Below, in pieces: positions 1 to 11,382 of a stretch of DNA of 64,000 nucleotides. Below the pieces are notes generated by a model that ran no database searches, was not told the DNA's origin, and was given only the letters and a program-made list of their open reading frames with translations. Made by a program: the position numbers and the translations under genes. The first letter of the stretch is position 1, and every line of letters starts with the position of its first letter. Origin of the DNA: Nelumbo lutea (lineage: Eukaryota; Streptophyta; Magnoliopsida; Proteales; Nelumbonaceae); assembly GCA_022828595.1 (NCBI GenBank), contig JAKGHH010000007.1, positions 62,050,727 to 62,114,726 of the forward strand, in the 5' to 3' direction.

Positions 1-1206
1 TTTGGTGGTGAGACGCTATATGAATATTGGGAAAGATTTAAACAACTTGTTGCTAGCTGTCCACACCACCAAATACCCAAACAGCTTTTGATCCAATACT
101 TCCATGAAGGGCTTCAGCCCATGGATAGAAGTATGGTCGATGCAGCTAGTGGAGGAGCTTTAGTGAACAAGACACTCGAAGCGGCCAGGGAATTAATTTC
201 CAACATGGCCGAAAATTCACAGCAGTTTGGTAAAAGGACAGATGGTCCCATTAGGCATGCAACTGAGGTAAGCCATATAAATTTAGAAAATCAGATTTCT
301 GACTTAACTGCCTTGGTTAGGCAACTAGCTGTAGGACAATTACATACTACTAGGGTGTGTGGTATCTGCTCGATCCCTGGCCATCCTACGAACATGTGTC
401 CATCATTACAAATTGCTTCGAGGTAGCAAGTAAACGCCGTAGGAGGATTCCCGGGGTAGCCCCAACGAAAGTATGATCCGTACTCCAATTATTACAATCC
501 GGTGTGGAGAGATCATCCAAATTTAAGCTACGGGAACCAAGGAGGACAGCAGAAATTTCAGCCCCAGATTTTCAATCGGCAGCCACAGTTTTCAACACCC
601 ATCACAGCGCAAGGCCAACCCCCGAATTCAGGTATGTCATTAGATGATAAAGAAAAGGATCAAGCTAATAATACTCAGCAAAATCAGAAGGAAACAAGAG
701 CCAGCATTCAGAATTTAGGGAACCAGATCAGTCAACTTGCCACTTCCATTAGCAAGTTGGAAGCGCAGAACTCCGAGAAACTACCATCACAAGCGATAGT
801 CAACCCAAAAGAGAATGCAAGTGTGGTGATGCTGAGAAGTGGAAGAGAGTTGCAGCCCCAACCAAGCTCACCATCAAAGGCAGCCAAGGAAGAGGAAAGA
901 CAAGGGTCAAACAATAGCCCCATTGAGGTAATATCCGACCCCCCTCTTCCTAAAGTTACTAATGCTGTTGTACCTCCTTTTCCTAGCAGGTTGAAAAAGT
1001 CCAAGAAGGAGGAATATGAGCAAGAAGTGCTAGAAACCTTCAGGAAGGTAGAGATCAACATCCCCTTGTTAGATGCAATAAAACAAATCCCAAAATATGC
1101 CAAATTTTTAAAAGAATTATGCACTGACAAGAGGAGGTTGTGAATTGATGAAAAGGTAAGAGTTGGAGAGAACGTTTCAGCCGTGATCGAGAGGACCCTG
1201 CCATAA
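1..1206 (+). pseudogene. Athila-type Ty3/gypsy gag, 5' end outside the window
   Basis: Gag packages retrotransposon RNA into particles. The frame is open from base 1, so the start lies upstream. A retrotransposon-gag core is followed by a CCHC zinc knuckle (C-x2-C-x4-H-x4-C, starting with CGIC at about 358) and a basic segment with the Athila/Tat-like motif NIPLLDAIKQIPKYAKFLKE before the protease. Four premature stops occur in the same frame: TAG 424, TAG 457, TGA 1141, TAA 1204. At each, a single C-to-T change from a Gln or Arg codon explains the stop, and the reading resumes in frame. Assignment to the Athila lineage rests mainly on the downstream integrase. The copy is dead but not frameshifted. 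Confidence 0.85.
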
Positions 1207-1858
1207 AAGCAGGCTGATCCAGGTATGTTTACCCTATCCTGTGTGATTGGTAACAAACGAATCGAGCATGCCATGCTAGACTTAGGCGCATCTATTAATG
1301 TCATGCCATACTCGATTTACTGTGCATTGAAACTAGGTCCCTTGAAAGAAACTAGAGTGGTTATTCAATTAGTTGATCATTCTAATGCCTACTACCCTGA
1401 GGGGATTGTTGAGGATGTATTAGTGCAAGTTAACGATTTGATCTTTCCAGCTGATTTTTACATCCTGAAGATGGAAAATGACACAACCACGAGTTCAGCC
1501 CCACTTCTATTAGGCCGGCCATTCATGAAAATGGCCAAGACCAAAATAGATGTGGACGAGAATACCCTCTCCGTCGAGTTTGACGGAGAGATTGTAAAAT
1601 TTAATATTTTTTAAGCAATGAAATATCCTAGTGAATGTCATTCAATCAACTCTATTGACACCATTGATTCGATTGTGCAGGAAGTCTTTGGAGATGAAGA
1701 CATGGGCGATGAGATGGAATATAAGGGACAATCAGACAAGGAAGAGGAGTTCAATGCATCCTATGGCACTATGGAACCAGAACAAGAGGTAAGTAGTTAT
1801 GATATTCAATCGAAGATTTCTCACACAAAATTACTGCCTTTTGTTTTGCAGGCTCCGG
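1207..1858 (+). pseudogene. Athila retropepsin (aspartic protease) region
   Basis: This is the aspartic protease that cleaves the Gag-Pol polyprotein. The active-site motif DLGAS (about 1279) sits in a typical context, followed by NVMPYSIY and the C-terminal LLLGRPFMKMAKTKIDV segment. The frame continues directly from gag. One in-frame stop (TAA 1612) separates the protease from the linker at 1618, an acidic stretch leading into RT. That stop could come from CAA by C-to-T or from GAA by transversion, so it is the least clear of the nonsense sites. The catalytic Asp is preserved although the polyprotein cannot be made. Confidence 0.8.
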
Positions 1859-3345
1859 TGCTGGAACTGAAGACCTTGCCTGATCATTTGAAATATGCAT
1901 ACTTGGGCAAAAAAGAGACACTACTCGTAATCATTGCAAAAGGGTTGACTGAGGAGCAAGAGGAGAGGCTCATCAGAGTCCTAAAGGACCATAAGGCTGC
2001 GATCGGCTGGACCCTAGCCGACATAAAGGTGGTCAGCCCCTCGATTTGCATGCATAGAATCCTTTTGGAAGATAGTGCCAAACCGGTTAGGGAACCACAA
2101 AGAAAACTCAACCCGGTAATGAAAGAGGTAGTACTGAAAGAAGTGCTTAAACTGTTAGATGAAGGGATAATTTATCCAATCTCAGATAGTAAATGGGTAA
2201 GTCCTATTCATGTTGTACCTAAGAAAACTGGGATTACTGTAGTAAAAAATCAAAATAATGAACTAATTCCCATGAGGGTACAAAGTGGCTGGCAAATGGT
2301 AATAGATTTTTGAAAACTTAACTTGGCCACTTGAAAGAACCATTTCCCCTTACCCTTCATCGATTAGATGCTAGAGCGATTAGCAGGTAAGTCTTTCTTT
2401 TGTTTTCTTGATGGTTTCTCAGGTTATTACCAGATTATTATTGCATAGGAGAACCAAGAGAAAACAACATTTACTTGCCCATTCGACACCTTTGCCTACA
2501 GACGAATGTCTTTCAGTTTGTGTAACGCTCCGGGCACTTTTCAAAGATGCATGATTAGTATATTTTCTGATTTTATTGAAAAATGCATTGAAGTGTTTAT
2601 GGATGATTTTACTGTTTATGGTAATTCGTTTGATGACTACCTAAATAGTTTAAGCAGAATTCTGAATCGATGTGTTGAAACAAATCTTGTCTTAAACTAT
2701 GAAAAATGCCACTTCATGTTGAAGGAAGGCATTGTGTTGGGACATGTAATTTCAGCAAAAGGAATGGAGGTCGATAAGGCTAAAATAGATTTAATTATGA
2801 GCTTACCCTACCCTACAAATGTTAGGGAGGTTCGTTCATTCCTTGGACATGCAGGTTTTTATTGCAGGTTCTTCAAAGATTTTTCAAGGATTGCCCTTCC
2901 ATTGTCTAAGTTGCTGCAAAAAGATATGTCTTTCGATTTTGGCGATGAGTGCAAGGAAGCATTTGATAAGCTAAAAAATTTATTGACAATTGCACCCATC
3001 ATTTAACCAGCCGATTGGAAGTTGCCCTGTGAGATCATGACAGATGCGAGCAACTATGCGGTAGGGGTCGTTCTAGGTCAACGAATTGATGGGAAAAGCC
3101 ATGTCATCTACTATGCTTCCAAAACACTGAATGCTACACAGAGCAATTATACAACCACTGAAAAAGAGCTATTAGCTATTGTGTTTGCTTTAGACAAATT
3201 TAGATCATATTCTCTTAGCTCTAAAGTGATTGTATTTTCTGACCGTGCAACTTTGAAATACCTACTGGCGAAGAAGGAGTCGAAACCGAGGCTGATAAGG
3301 TGGATACTTTTGCTCAAAGAGTTCAATTTAGAGATCAAGGATTGA
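1859..3345 (+). pseudogene. Athila reverse transcriptase and RNase H
   Basis: These domains copy the element RNA into DNA and degrade the RNA strand. RT is recognised from its N-terminal segment (GIIYPISDSKWVSPIHVVPK), the palm motif FLDGFSGYYQI and the catalytic VFMDDF box (MDD at about 2599). The thumb carries LGHVISAKGMEVDKAKID. RNase H begins at the conserved [13 protein letters not shown] (about 3049) and includes [17 protein letters not shown]. Premature stops lie at 2311, 2332, 2365, 2446 and 3004, all in the common frame; 3343 ends the domain. The metal-binding motifs survive, so inactivation comes from the nonsense changes alone. Confidence 0.88.
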
Positions 3346-4764
3346 AAGGGAGCTAAAAACTTGGTGGCAGATCACCTAAGTAGGTTGGTGAAAGATGAGG
3401 AGTCCTCACCCATCGATGAGTTGTTTCCTGATGAGCAGTTGTTTCACATGAGAGGTATGGTTCCATGGTATGCTGACATTGTGAACTACTTGGTCACCGG
3501 ATTTTTGCCTAATGACCTTAGCAAATCCATGAAGAACAAAATTAGGTATGAGGCAAAATATTATGTTTGGGATGAACCTTATCTATGGAAATTCTGTTCT
3601 GATCAAATGATTAGGAGATGTGTCCTTGAAGAGGAGCAGATGCCGATTCTAATTTTTTGCCATAATTAGGCTTGTGGTGGCCATTTTGGGCCAAAGATGA
3701 CTGCTCGAAAGGTTTTAGATAGTGGGTTGTATTGGGAAACCCTATTTAGAGATGCATACTAGTTTTGTAAAAATTGTGAAAGATGTCAACAAACAGGTAC
3801 ACTGTCTCGTAGGAATGAAATGCCCCAAACACCCATTCTTATATGTGAAATATTTGATGTCTGGGGCAACTATTTCATGGGACCATTTCCTCCCTCTTGT
3901 GGTTTTTCTTATATACTTTTGGCAGTCAATTATGTCTCAAAATGGGTGGAAGCCAAGGCCACGAAGACTGATAATTCTAAATGTGTTGTAGGGTTTATCA
4001 AATCTTACATCTTCAACAGGTTTGGCATTCCTCGAGCCATCATAAGCGATCAAGGGACACACTTTTGCAATAAAACAATAGAAGCCTTGTTGAGAAGGTA
4101 TGGGGTGCATCACCGAATCGCCACTGCCTATTACCCCTAGACTAATGGGCAAGCTGAAATTTCCAAGAGAGAGGAAAATTCCATCTTGGACAAGACAGTG
4201 AATCTTGGAAGGAAGGATTGGAGCCTACATCTAGATGATGCTCTCTGGGCATATCGAACAGCTTACAAGACCCCAATAGGTATGTCCCCTTACAGGTTAA
4301 TTTTTGGCAAATCTTGCCACTTGCCAGTCGAAATTGAACATAGGGCCTATTGGGCAATAAAGTGATGCAACATGAATATGGAAGAAGCAGGGAAGGAAAG
4401 GAAGCTCCAGTTGCAAAAGCTAGAAGCGTTGAGGTTAGAGGCTTATGAAAATTCAAGAGTCTACAAAGAAAAGACCAAATTGTTCCATTACAATGTACTC
4501 TTAAGAAAACAATTTAAAGTTGGACAAAAGGTCTTACTGTACAACTCTCGCCTCCAACTCATGTCAGGTAAGCTGCGTTCCAGATGGATGGGTCCTTTTA
4601 TTGTGACTAATGTATTTCCTTATGGTGCAGTAGAGATAAAAAGTCTCAACACAGGTAAGATCTTCAACGTGAATGGGCATCGATTGAAGTTGTTCTACGA
4701 GGATGCAAATGTCTCCTCTACGGTAGACATCTCGTTGGACATTCCTCAGTATTCATTGGATTAA
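3346..4764 (+). pseudogene. Athila integrase with C-terminal domain
   Basis: Integrase inserts element DNA into the host. The HHCC zinc region (GGHFG then CKNCERCQQ), the central Asp (ISDQGTHF), the Glu ([10 protein letters not shown]) and the Athila-like tail ([44 protein letters not shown]) are visible. Stops at 3667, 3760, 4138 and 4363 interrupt the same frame. The first catalytic Asp is replaced: the core reads GNYFMGPFP where the family has a GIDFMGPFP-type motif. This copy would therefore be integration-dead even without the stops. The frame ends at TAA 4762, probably the natural terminator. Confidence 0.87.
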
Positions 4765-5788
4765 AGAAGTAGAGGAGAACGTCGAGCATAACGATCTTAA
4801 ATAATTGCGCTTGTGGGAGGCAACCCATTGAGATTTTTTGTTATTATGTTTAAGTTTTGATTTTTTTGTGTTTAGCAGGAACCAAACAAGACAAAATAGA
4901 GAAGTACCCCAAATCCATCTACTTTATGCATAATCACATACATTGGGGACAATGTACAACTTAGGTGTGGAGGGATTAGGAAATCTGACGGAAAACCCTA
5001 GCATGCTTCGATCATCTCTTCTTAACCTTGCTTTTGGAAACTCTATTCCCTGGAAGCTTATCCTTGAATGATTTCAACTTATTAGGAATCATGTGCCTAG
5101 GCTGAATAAATAGGATAGGATGCAAGCCTGACTAACTGAATCGTTCTTGGCTGCATATGGTACCTCATGATTTTAATCGACCAATAAGCAAGATGCATAA
5201 ATATCTGTCAAATATGGTTTGATTATTCTAGAACTTGCTGTGTTAGGCAGATTGAGACCACGATCACTGAATTTATGGATCAGGTGGCGAGACCATGTGA
5301 TTCTTATCCAAAAAAAAAAAAAGAAATTAAAATCATGACTAATGTGAGATGGAGCATAAAATGCACTCACCCTAGAACCCCAACCCCGTTCTCACCTTCA
5401 AATCCTTGGAATTCATACTAAGTGGTGGAGATGTGATATATAGCAAGCTTATGGCAATAAGCACACCTTGTTTTGATTTAAAGAAAGGTAATTGAATCTA
5501 GCTGAATTGGTTTGTTAAAAGCAATGAGCACCCGTGCAGTCCAAGGAGTTTCAGCCCGGGAAGGCTTGTCTCCTTGACTATCGATTTAACTTGGGACCAT
5601 GAGGAATGGTGATTTGCGATCACTCTTGGACAAAAAAAGGGGAGAAAGAGACGAAAAGGGGAAGGTTACCAAGACTAGACTGAAGCATGCATTGGACCAG
5701 GCCTTGTATAGAGAAAAAGAAGAGAGATTCAATAGTTAGGTTCTCTTGTTTTGCTTGAATTTTGTCTTTCCCGAGGACGGGCAAGGTT
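4765..5788 (+). other. Athila 3' non-coding region between pol and PPT
   Basis: About 1 kb lies between the pol stop and the polypurine tract. Many Athila elements carry an env-like ORF here. No convincing membrane or env-like frame remains; the longest frames are short and on the opposite strand. The segment either never carried an envelope-like gene in this subfamily or has lost it. Confidence 0.6.
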
Positions 5789-5804
5789 TAAGTGTGGGGG
5801 AATT
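5789..5804 (+). other. Polypurine tract before the Athila 3' LTR
   Basis: The purine-rich run AAGTGTGGGGGAAT lies immediately before TGATGAG at 5805. This is the expected primer site for plus-strand synthesis, and it sets the left LTR boundary. Confidence 0.7.
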
Positions 5805-7297
5805 TGATGAGACAAAAAAGAACCCTATTTTTATCCCCTAATATTCACTCTTTTACATTTATTTAGCACTTAAATTGACTCATTACTCTTGTATTTCGAT
5901 TCAGGGCAATAAAAAATGCAATTGGAAGAAAAAAGGGCAAATCGGGTGATTTTGCACAGTTTCGGTGACAGTCAGTAATCTAGGAATAACTCTCAATTCC
6001 GAAATCCGAATTGGACAATTCAAGAAGCATTAGAAAGATGAAAGGAAGTCCCACATTTTTATGTTTTGGGTTTTCGCAGATTCGGTCAGGATCGAGTCCG
6101 AAACCGGGCCCTAAGTCGGAGTAAGTTCGTAGTCGGGCCCATTTCACAACTGAAGCCCAACTCACAGAAGAACATGGAACCAGCCCAAGTTACCAGAGAA
6201 GTCCAACTCGAATGCGAGAGCCTAGAGTCCTAATTCGAATGTAATCCTATAAAGATAAGAAGGATGGGAATTAGATAAGAGATAGGATAGGATTAGTTCA
6301 AAGAAGATCAAGACTCCCTTAAGATAAGATGATCTCCTAGAAAAAGTTGGAAAACTGCCCTCTCCTTTGGCTATATAAAGAAGGGGGTGGACCAGCTCTA
6401 GCACCACTCACTCCAAAATCCAAGAGATCATCAAGAAACTCAAGAAAAGCAGTTCGGCCATGGAGAAGCAGAGCATGGAGATTGCGTAGATCATGAGCAA
6501 CTAAGCTTCTTTTTTTCTGGTTCAAGGGGGGGAGGTTCGATTGTGTCATTGTGAGGTTCTGTAGTTAATTTATTTTCTTGCCTTTTAATTCAAGTATTCA
6601 TTGATTCTTGAGCATATATTTATTAGATTTTAATGTTAATTAGATTGACAAACTGAATTAATGTTGATTCTCCTACTGCTATACATGATTTCTGTGATCC
6701 GTAATTGTCACGAATAATGGTACAAGTAGCAATTAGGTTGAAATCCTTTTGGGTCAATTGTTCGTACAGCCTTTGACCAATGTTTTAATATGGATCAACC
6801 TAAAAGGAATCGATGGGATAAGATTCAGTAATTGCAGCTATCTCAATTATTGTTATTTTGGTTTAACTGTTCTTAATGCTATCACTGTTTAACATGGAAC
6901 GCTATCGTACCCAGTTGAGTGGTAATAAGTGTTGATCGAATGCTGGATTTGGTCAATTGAATTAGGAAAACACAAGGTTTATTATGACTATCCTAATAAA
7001 TCTAAGGTTAAATGCTTGAATTGCAAGAATGCTGAAATTTACCTAGGATCGATGGCCAATTGATTCAACCCGAACCCTTGAACCAAAATTCGCTAAGATT
7101 GATTTTCTCTTATTCGTTTAGTTTGTTAATGCTTTCTTAGTTTTTAAATTTTAATTATTTTTCCACTCAAATACTTTATCCATTCGGCTAAGAGATTACA
7201 GATTTGTTCCATGTGGAATTCGACATAGTACCACTTTTTACTGCAATTATTTGATTGTGGGACTAGTACTAATTTTGAGGGCTTCGACAACCCATCA
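5805..7297 (+). repeat. Athila 3' LTR
   Basis: The LTR begins with TGATGAG just after the polypurine tract and most plausibly ends with CCCATCA at 7297, giving matching short terminal inverted repeats (TGATG...CATCA) and about 1.49 kb, a normal length for this lineage. It contains a TATA box at 6372. The 5' LTR is outside the window, so neither the LTR pair nor the target-site duplication can be compared. The right boundary is therefore less certain than the left. Confidence 0.6.
6372..6379 (+). promoter_or_regulatory. TATA box of the Athila LTR promoter
   Basis: TATATAAA lies about 570 bp into the LTR, followed by a CT-rich leader (CACCACTCACTCC). It has the position and context of a plant LTR core promoter. 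Confidence 0.6.
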
Positions 7298-7456
7298 TTT
7301 GGACTGTTGAGAGCTTGGTTTGGGCTCTGTTTCATTTTCTTGAGAACAAAATGGTGAATAGTGTGTTTTATTTTTAAGGGTAATTTTGGCATTTTTAGAA
7401 GTCTTAAATCGCACATGAGGTCACGTGATATACATAACTAATGGTCCATTAATGGT

Positions 7457-7534
7457 AGGTACTAGATTGTCGCATTTTAAAAGTTCAGGTACTACATTGC
7501 CACATTTTAAAGTTCGGGTACTAAATTGACACTT
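7457..7534. repeat. Short degenerate tandem repeat, about 30 bp unit
   Basis: Three successive units begin GGTACTA and contain the phrase ATTG(T/C)C(G/A)CATTTTAA before AAGTTC. The third unit is partial and ends in ATTGACACTT. Confidence 0.6.
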
Positions 7535-7681
7535 AGCCTGAAGTACAAGATACCTATCGGGACTTTTCCCTAAAAAATGTAAAATGAAATAATAACTTAA
7601 ATTTACATTTATAACATAAAAAACATGTAAAACAAAAATTTATTAGAATCTTATATATATAATAAAAGCAAAAGTGACATT

Positions 7682-7982
7682 TCCTTTTAGTTACAAGAGT
7701 GCCATTGAATCTCCATACTAATTACAAGGGTGCTATTGATTTATAAGCTTGAGTTTTTTTGGTAATTACAAGAGTGTCATTGAAACAATCATTTCCCTTT
7801 TTAAGTTACGAGAGTGTTATTGAATTTTCATTATAATTACAAGAGAGCCATTGAACTCTTTTATTTGTGACATTGAGCTTTTTTTTCTAATTACGAGAAT
7901 TCCATTGAAAAATGTTTATTAATTACATGAATGCCATTGAAAAGTAAGGGTTTCTAATTATAAGAATGTCATTCAAAAGTAG
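7682..7982. repeat. Degenerate repeat of a 20-nt motif
   Basis: The phrase TTACAAGAGTGCCATTGAA and close variants (ACGAGAGTGTTATTGAA, ACATGAATGCCATTGAA and others) recurs about eight times at irregular spacing of roughly 35-65 bp, separated by T-rich fillers. It is an old, irregular tandem array of unknown origin with no open frame. Confidence 0.65.
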
Positions 7983-8224
7983 AGGTGCAAATGAACCAGA
8001 TCATTATTTGATTCGACCCAAAATCCAATCCTACTTTTAAACTTCTCAGAAATTAAATCAGATCATATTCAGATATCCGACTTTATTAATGGATTTGAAT
8101 TCAAATCTATGTTTATGAGATCCAATCGGATCTTCAAATCATAATGAATTTATGGTTTGTACTGTCAGATCAGATTAAGATATACATTATTCGAATCCTA
8201 TCCAATTGGTTTGCATATATTTAA

Positions 8225-8645
8225 AATTGTAAAAACATTATATTTACAATAATTTTAGTATGCTATCTTTACATTAATTTATTATATTTAAAAGTTGAAA
8301 AATAATTAAGTTTTTAATTTTTTTGCTTTTAAAAACCAACAAACCAATATGAAGAGTGAATCGTTTTTCCTTCAAGGTTGCAGGTCACCAGTTCAATCAC
8401 CTGGGTTAAATAGGTTAAACCACGCCACATTGTCAAATATACATGCATGCATACATACATACATACATACATACATACATACATACATGCATACATACAT
8501 ACATACATACATACATACATACATACATACATACATACATACATACATGCATGCATACATACATACATACATATAATTGCTTTAAAATTTTATATATAAT
8601 AAATTAATGTAAATATAACATACTAAAATTAATGTTATATATATA
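8225..8645. repeat. Inverted repeat flanking a tetranucleotide microsatellite
   Basis: The left arm (about 8232-8290) and right arm (about 8588-8640) are reverse complements over about 50 bp; the shared core reads ATAATAAATTAATGTAAA and GCATACTAAAATTA on one strand. The roughly 300 bp between them holds the CATA microsatellite and a short sequence with a weak tRNA B-box-like phrase. This could be an AT-rich foldback element or MITE whose centre was filled by microsatellite growth. No target-site duplication was found. Confidence 0.55.
8441..8572. repeat. (CATA)n microsatellite
   Basis: About 130 bp of nearly pure CATA/TATG tetranucleotide, broken by CATG variants at about 8441, 8488 and 8548. 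It is open in several frames on both strands only because the unit lacks stops; no protein is implied. Confidence 0.95.
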
Positions 8646-8885
8646 GCATGCAATAGGAACTAGGTCACCAGGCTAAATGGGTCAATGGTCCAACTGTCCT
8701 TAGATGATTTTTCACTAAATGGTAGATTTTACTAAAACTAGACCCAGAATCATAGCCAAGTAGTGGTTTGAACAATTCAACTGGCTAGGTTAACAGTTGT
8801 TGATTAATAATTGGACTGGATGTGTTTGCATAAAATCGGATTTAACCAATTAGGTCAATAGCCCAAAAGATGCATTTACATAGGC

Positions 8886-9128
8886 CGCATTTGGAAAGTC
8901 TGTTCACATGGGCTTCCGGCTGTTTAGAAGCCCAGAAGCCCAAATTCTGGGTTTTTCCCATTTGGTAAATGATAGATCTATTCAAAAAAAGATGCAGCTG
9001 GCAAAAGATGCAAAAGTCCCAAATTTAGGCCTTTTCGGAAAGATTCAAAGTTTGTTGATGTTGTTTACAAAAACAACAAAAGAATATATGATTGAAAGTT
9101 TCTTGATGTTGTTTACAAAAACAACAAA
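8886..9128. repeat. MITE-like segment with internal tandem duplication
   Basis: The segment starts GCCGCATTTGGAAAG and contains TTTAGAAGCCC plus TTTTCCCATTTGGT, phrases shared with the element at 53466-53711, so both probably belong to one family. At 9047-9128 a block of about 45 bp is repeated in tandem, each copy holding TTGATGTTGTTTACAAAAAC. The right end abuts a LINE fragment. Confidence 0.5.
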
Positions 9129-9790
9129 GTTTGCCATGCATGTGTGATGAAACATAATTTGTCCAAGGTAGGAATTCCTTGCCATAAAGCCTTCCACATG
9201 AAAACTTGGACTTTATATGGGACCTTGAGCTTCCAGATTAGGCTCGAGAAAAAAATAAAAGATGTTGATGGTTTGGCATTAATAAATACATGATAAGCAG
9301 ATTTAACGGTGAACACACCATTATTTGTGTGCTTCCAAAGCAAGCAATTCGATGACAAGTCTGACTGAGGTGTAATGGATGATGTATGCCTGATGGTTTC
9401 ATTTGAAAAATGTATTTGTAGCTCACTAGCATTCCAAGTGCCATCATTATTCAGAAAATGAGACACAGGTATTGTGTAATTATCAGTTATTTGGGGGATA
9501 TGACCTGGCAAAGTAGGGACCCAAGGGTCATTTGCTGAATTGCAAATTAATATAATGGGCTACAAATTAAGTTGACCCAAGGGTCATCTCCAAACCTACT
9601 TTGCAAACATTGTCTTGTTCATCTCATTCGCTAAACGAAGGCCTAATCCAACTTTTTGCTTTGGCAAACATAACTTGAGCCATGAGATAGTATGAGATGG
9701 GTGTTTCTGCTGAGATCCCTTCCACCAAAAATCCCTGCAAAGCTTATTGTATGTAAGCTTTGCATGTAAAACACCTAAGCGATCCATCTT
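9113..9790 (-). pseudogene. LINE ORF2 3' fragment (RT end and zf-RVT domain)
   Basis: Read on the minus strand, the upstream part gives CRDFWWKGSQQKHPSHTISW and LPKQKVGLGLRLANEMNK, the conserved block at the end of plant L1-type reverse transcriptases. About 90 bp later comes the zf-RVT-like part (LLWKHTNNGVFTVKSAYHVF, IWKLKVPYKVQVFMWKALWQ). The frame is broken between the blocks, and the sequence stops at about 9130 before the C-terminal RNase H-like tail. It is oriented against the LINE at 10120-13690, so the two are separate insertions or a rearranged pair. Confidence 0.8.
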
Positions 9791-10119
9791 TTCACCATAA
9801 TCATGAGTTTCCTACTTGTTGTTTAACCCCCGAATACAAGGCATCACCTAAGTTGAGTTAGAACTTTTCTTCAGTTTTAATAGCTATCCCTACTAATCGA
9901 AGAGATTAGTGTTCCTTCCTAGCCTCTTACGGTGGATCCTTTGCCCAGTCCGTTGTTTCAGTTCCATTAGTTCCCATTACTAAGTCTCCGTCTTTAGGCT
10001 TTACTATAAGTTTTTTCTTGTGAACAGCTTTCCTGTGAAGTGTCATGTTGTTACCTTAAAACCATGTATTAAAATCAACACATACCGTGGGGGTAAGGTC
10101 TCCGTTAACTGAGTCTTAG
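9791..10119. other. Unassigned sequence between two LINE remnants
   Basis: No convincing coding frame or terminal repeat is seen. It may be LINE 5' UTR or diverged RT sequence from either neighbour. Confidence 0.4.
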
Positions 10120-11030
10120 TTGATTTTCTTTAACAGTGTTGGTTACTACAAGTTGTTGTTCTGGCCTAACAAAAAGGTAGAGATTCAAGGAGGATTCCAC
10201 TTTCACGTGAGGATTATGGAAGATCCAAAAGGCAAAGTCAAGATGGAGGAGAGAAGAGATAACCAAGACAATCTAAAGTTGGCCCAGATGCTGGCAGAAA
10301 AAGCTACAAGAAAGGGGAATCAAATCGAAATGGAGATGACAAAATGTGTGCTGGCACATCTTTTCAACTCTAAGTTACAGTAGAAGTCCTTGAAAGGCAC
10401 GTAAAAATAATATGGAAGTTGGAACAAGGGGTACAAAATAAATTTATTAGGAATCCATTTTGAGGACATTAATGAGCGAAACCATGCCTTAAAAGGGGGA
10501 CCCTGGTTCTTTAGAGCCAGTTGGCTTATGGTTGCCCCATGGTCAATAGTGAGGAAGGCACCATTGAAAAAATTTGCCATCAAAAGTCATGGCTTCAACT
10601 ACATCTAATCCCTAGGTCGGTGGTGGAAGATGCTCGAGTCAAGGCTGTGGCCTTAATGGTAGGAGAAATAGTCCAAGATCAACTCCCTTTACCCACTGGC
10701 CACTTAATAAGAGGCCTATATATACAAGTGCATGTCATCATCGATATTCGACAGACACTCCGCACGAGTATGTTTATTAATGTTGAAGGAACACACAAGT
10801 GGGTTCGCTTCTACTATGACGGCTTAACAAAAGTTTGTGCATATTGTGAACTTTTAGGTCACAGATGGTTTAGATGCAAAAGAATCACAGTTACATTACA
10901 AGTAGCCAAACAGGGGATAGAAAATAGATACATAAATGAACCTGGTGAATGGCTAAGGGCTGATTTTCATTCAGAAAAAACCCCTCAAAATCCCAATATA
11001 CCATCATCACACTGCTAGTTATAAGATACA
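10120..11030 (+). pseudogene. LINE ORF1 (DUF4283-like plus CCHC zinc knuckle)
   Basis: ORF1 of plant L1-type LINEs is a nucleic-acid-binding protein. A DUF4283-like segment is seen in one frame at about 10440-10580 (NERNHALKGGPWFFRASW), and after a frame change a zinc-knuckle region follows: KWVRFYYDGLTKVCAYCELL then GHRWFRCK, with C-x2-C-x4-H-x4-C spacing. The end reads NEPGEWLRADF, typical just after the knuckle. Stops and a frameshift between about 10380 and 10560 inactivate it. The 5' boundary is not defined. Confidence 0.72.
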
Positions 11031-11382
11031 ACAAATCAAGATGAGTGATACAGAATTTGGTGAGGACTCAAAAGATGAAGGAGGATTTGAGAAATGTCAA
11101 TGTTTGGATGAAAGATCAACGTAGTGGCCCGTAACCAGCAAGATGTCTATAGATCTTCTCGTACCTTCATCATTAGGCCTAGGTAGCAAATCTGTTAGTA
11201 AGGACACTAGAGAGAAACTCAACTAGGAAAGAACCTTCAACGACCTGACCCCTACGGGTAGTGAACTATTACTTGTGGTACTCCCACTCTATAAATAGTT
11301 CCAGGTAATCCTAACCTCTAATATTATTCATTTTCTTGTCGTATTTTGTTTTCTCCTCAAGCTTATAGTTGTATATGTTGCA

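Noticed and set aside
7457..7982. CRISPR-like spaced repeats
   Set aside because: Repeats are imperfect, spacing is irregular and the genome is that of a plant.
8329..8576. Repetitive open frames (HTYI and MYVC repeats) on both strands
   Set aside because: They are translations of the (CATA)n microsatellite; no start context or conserved protein.
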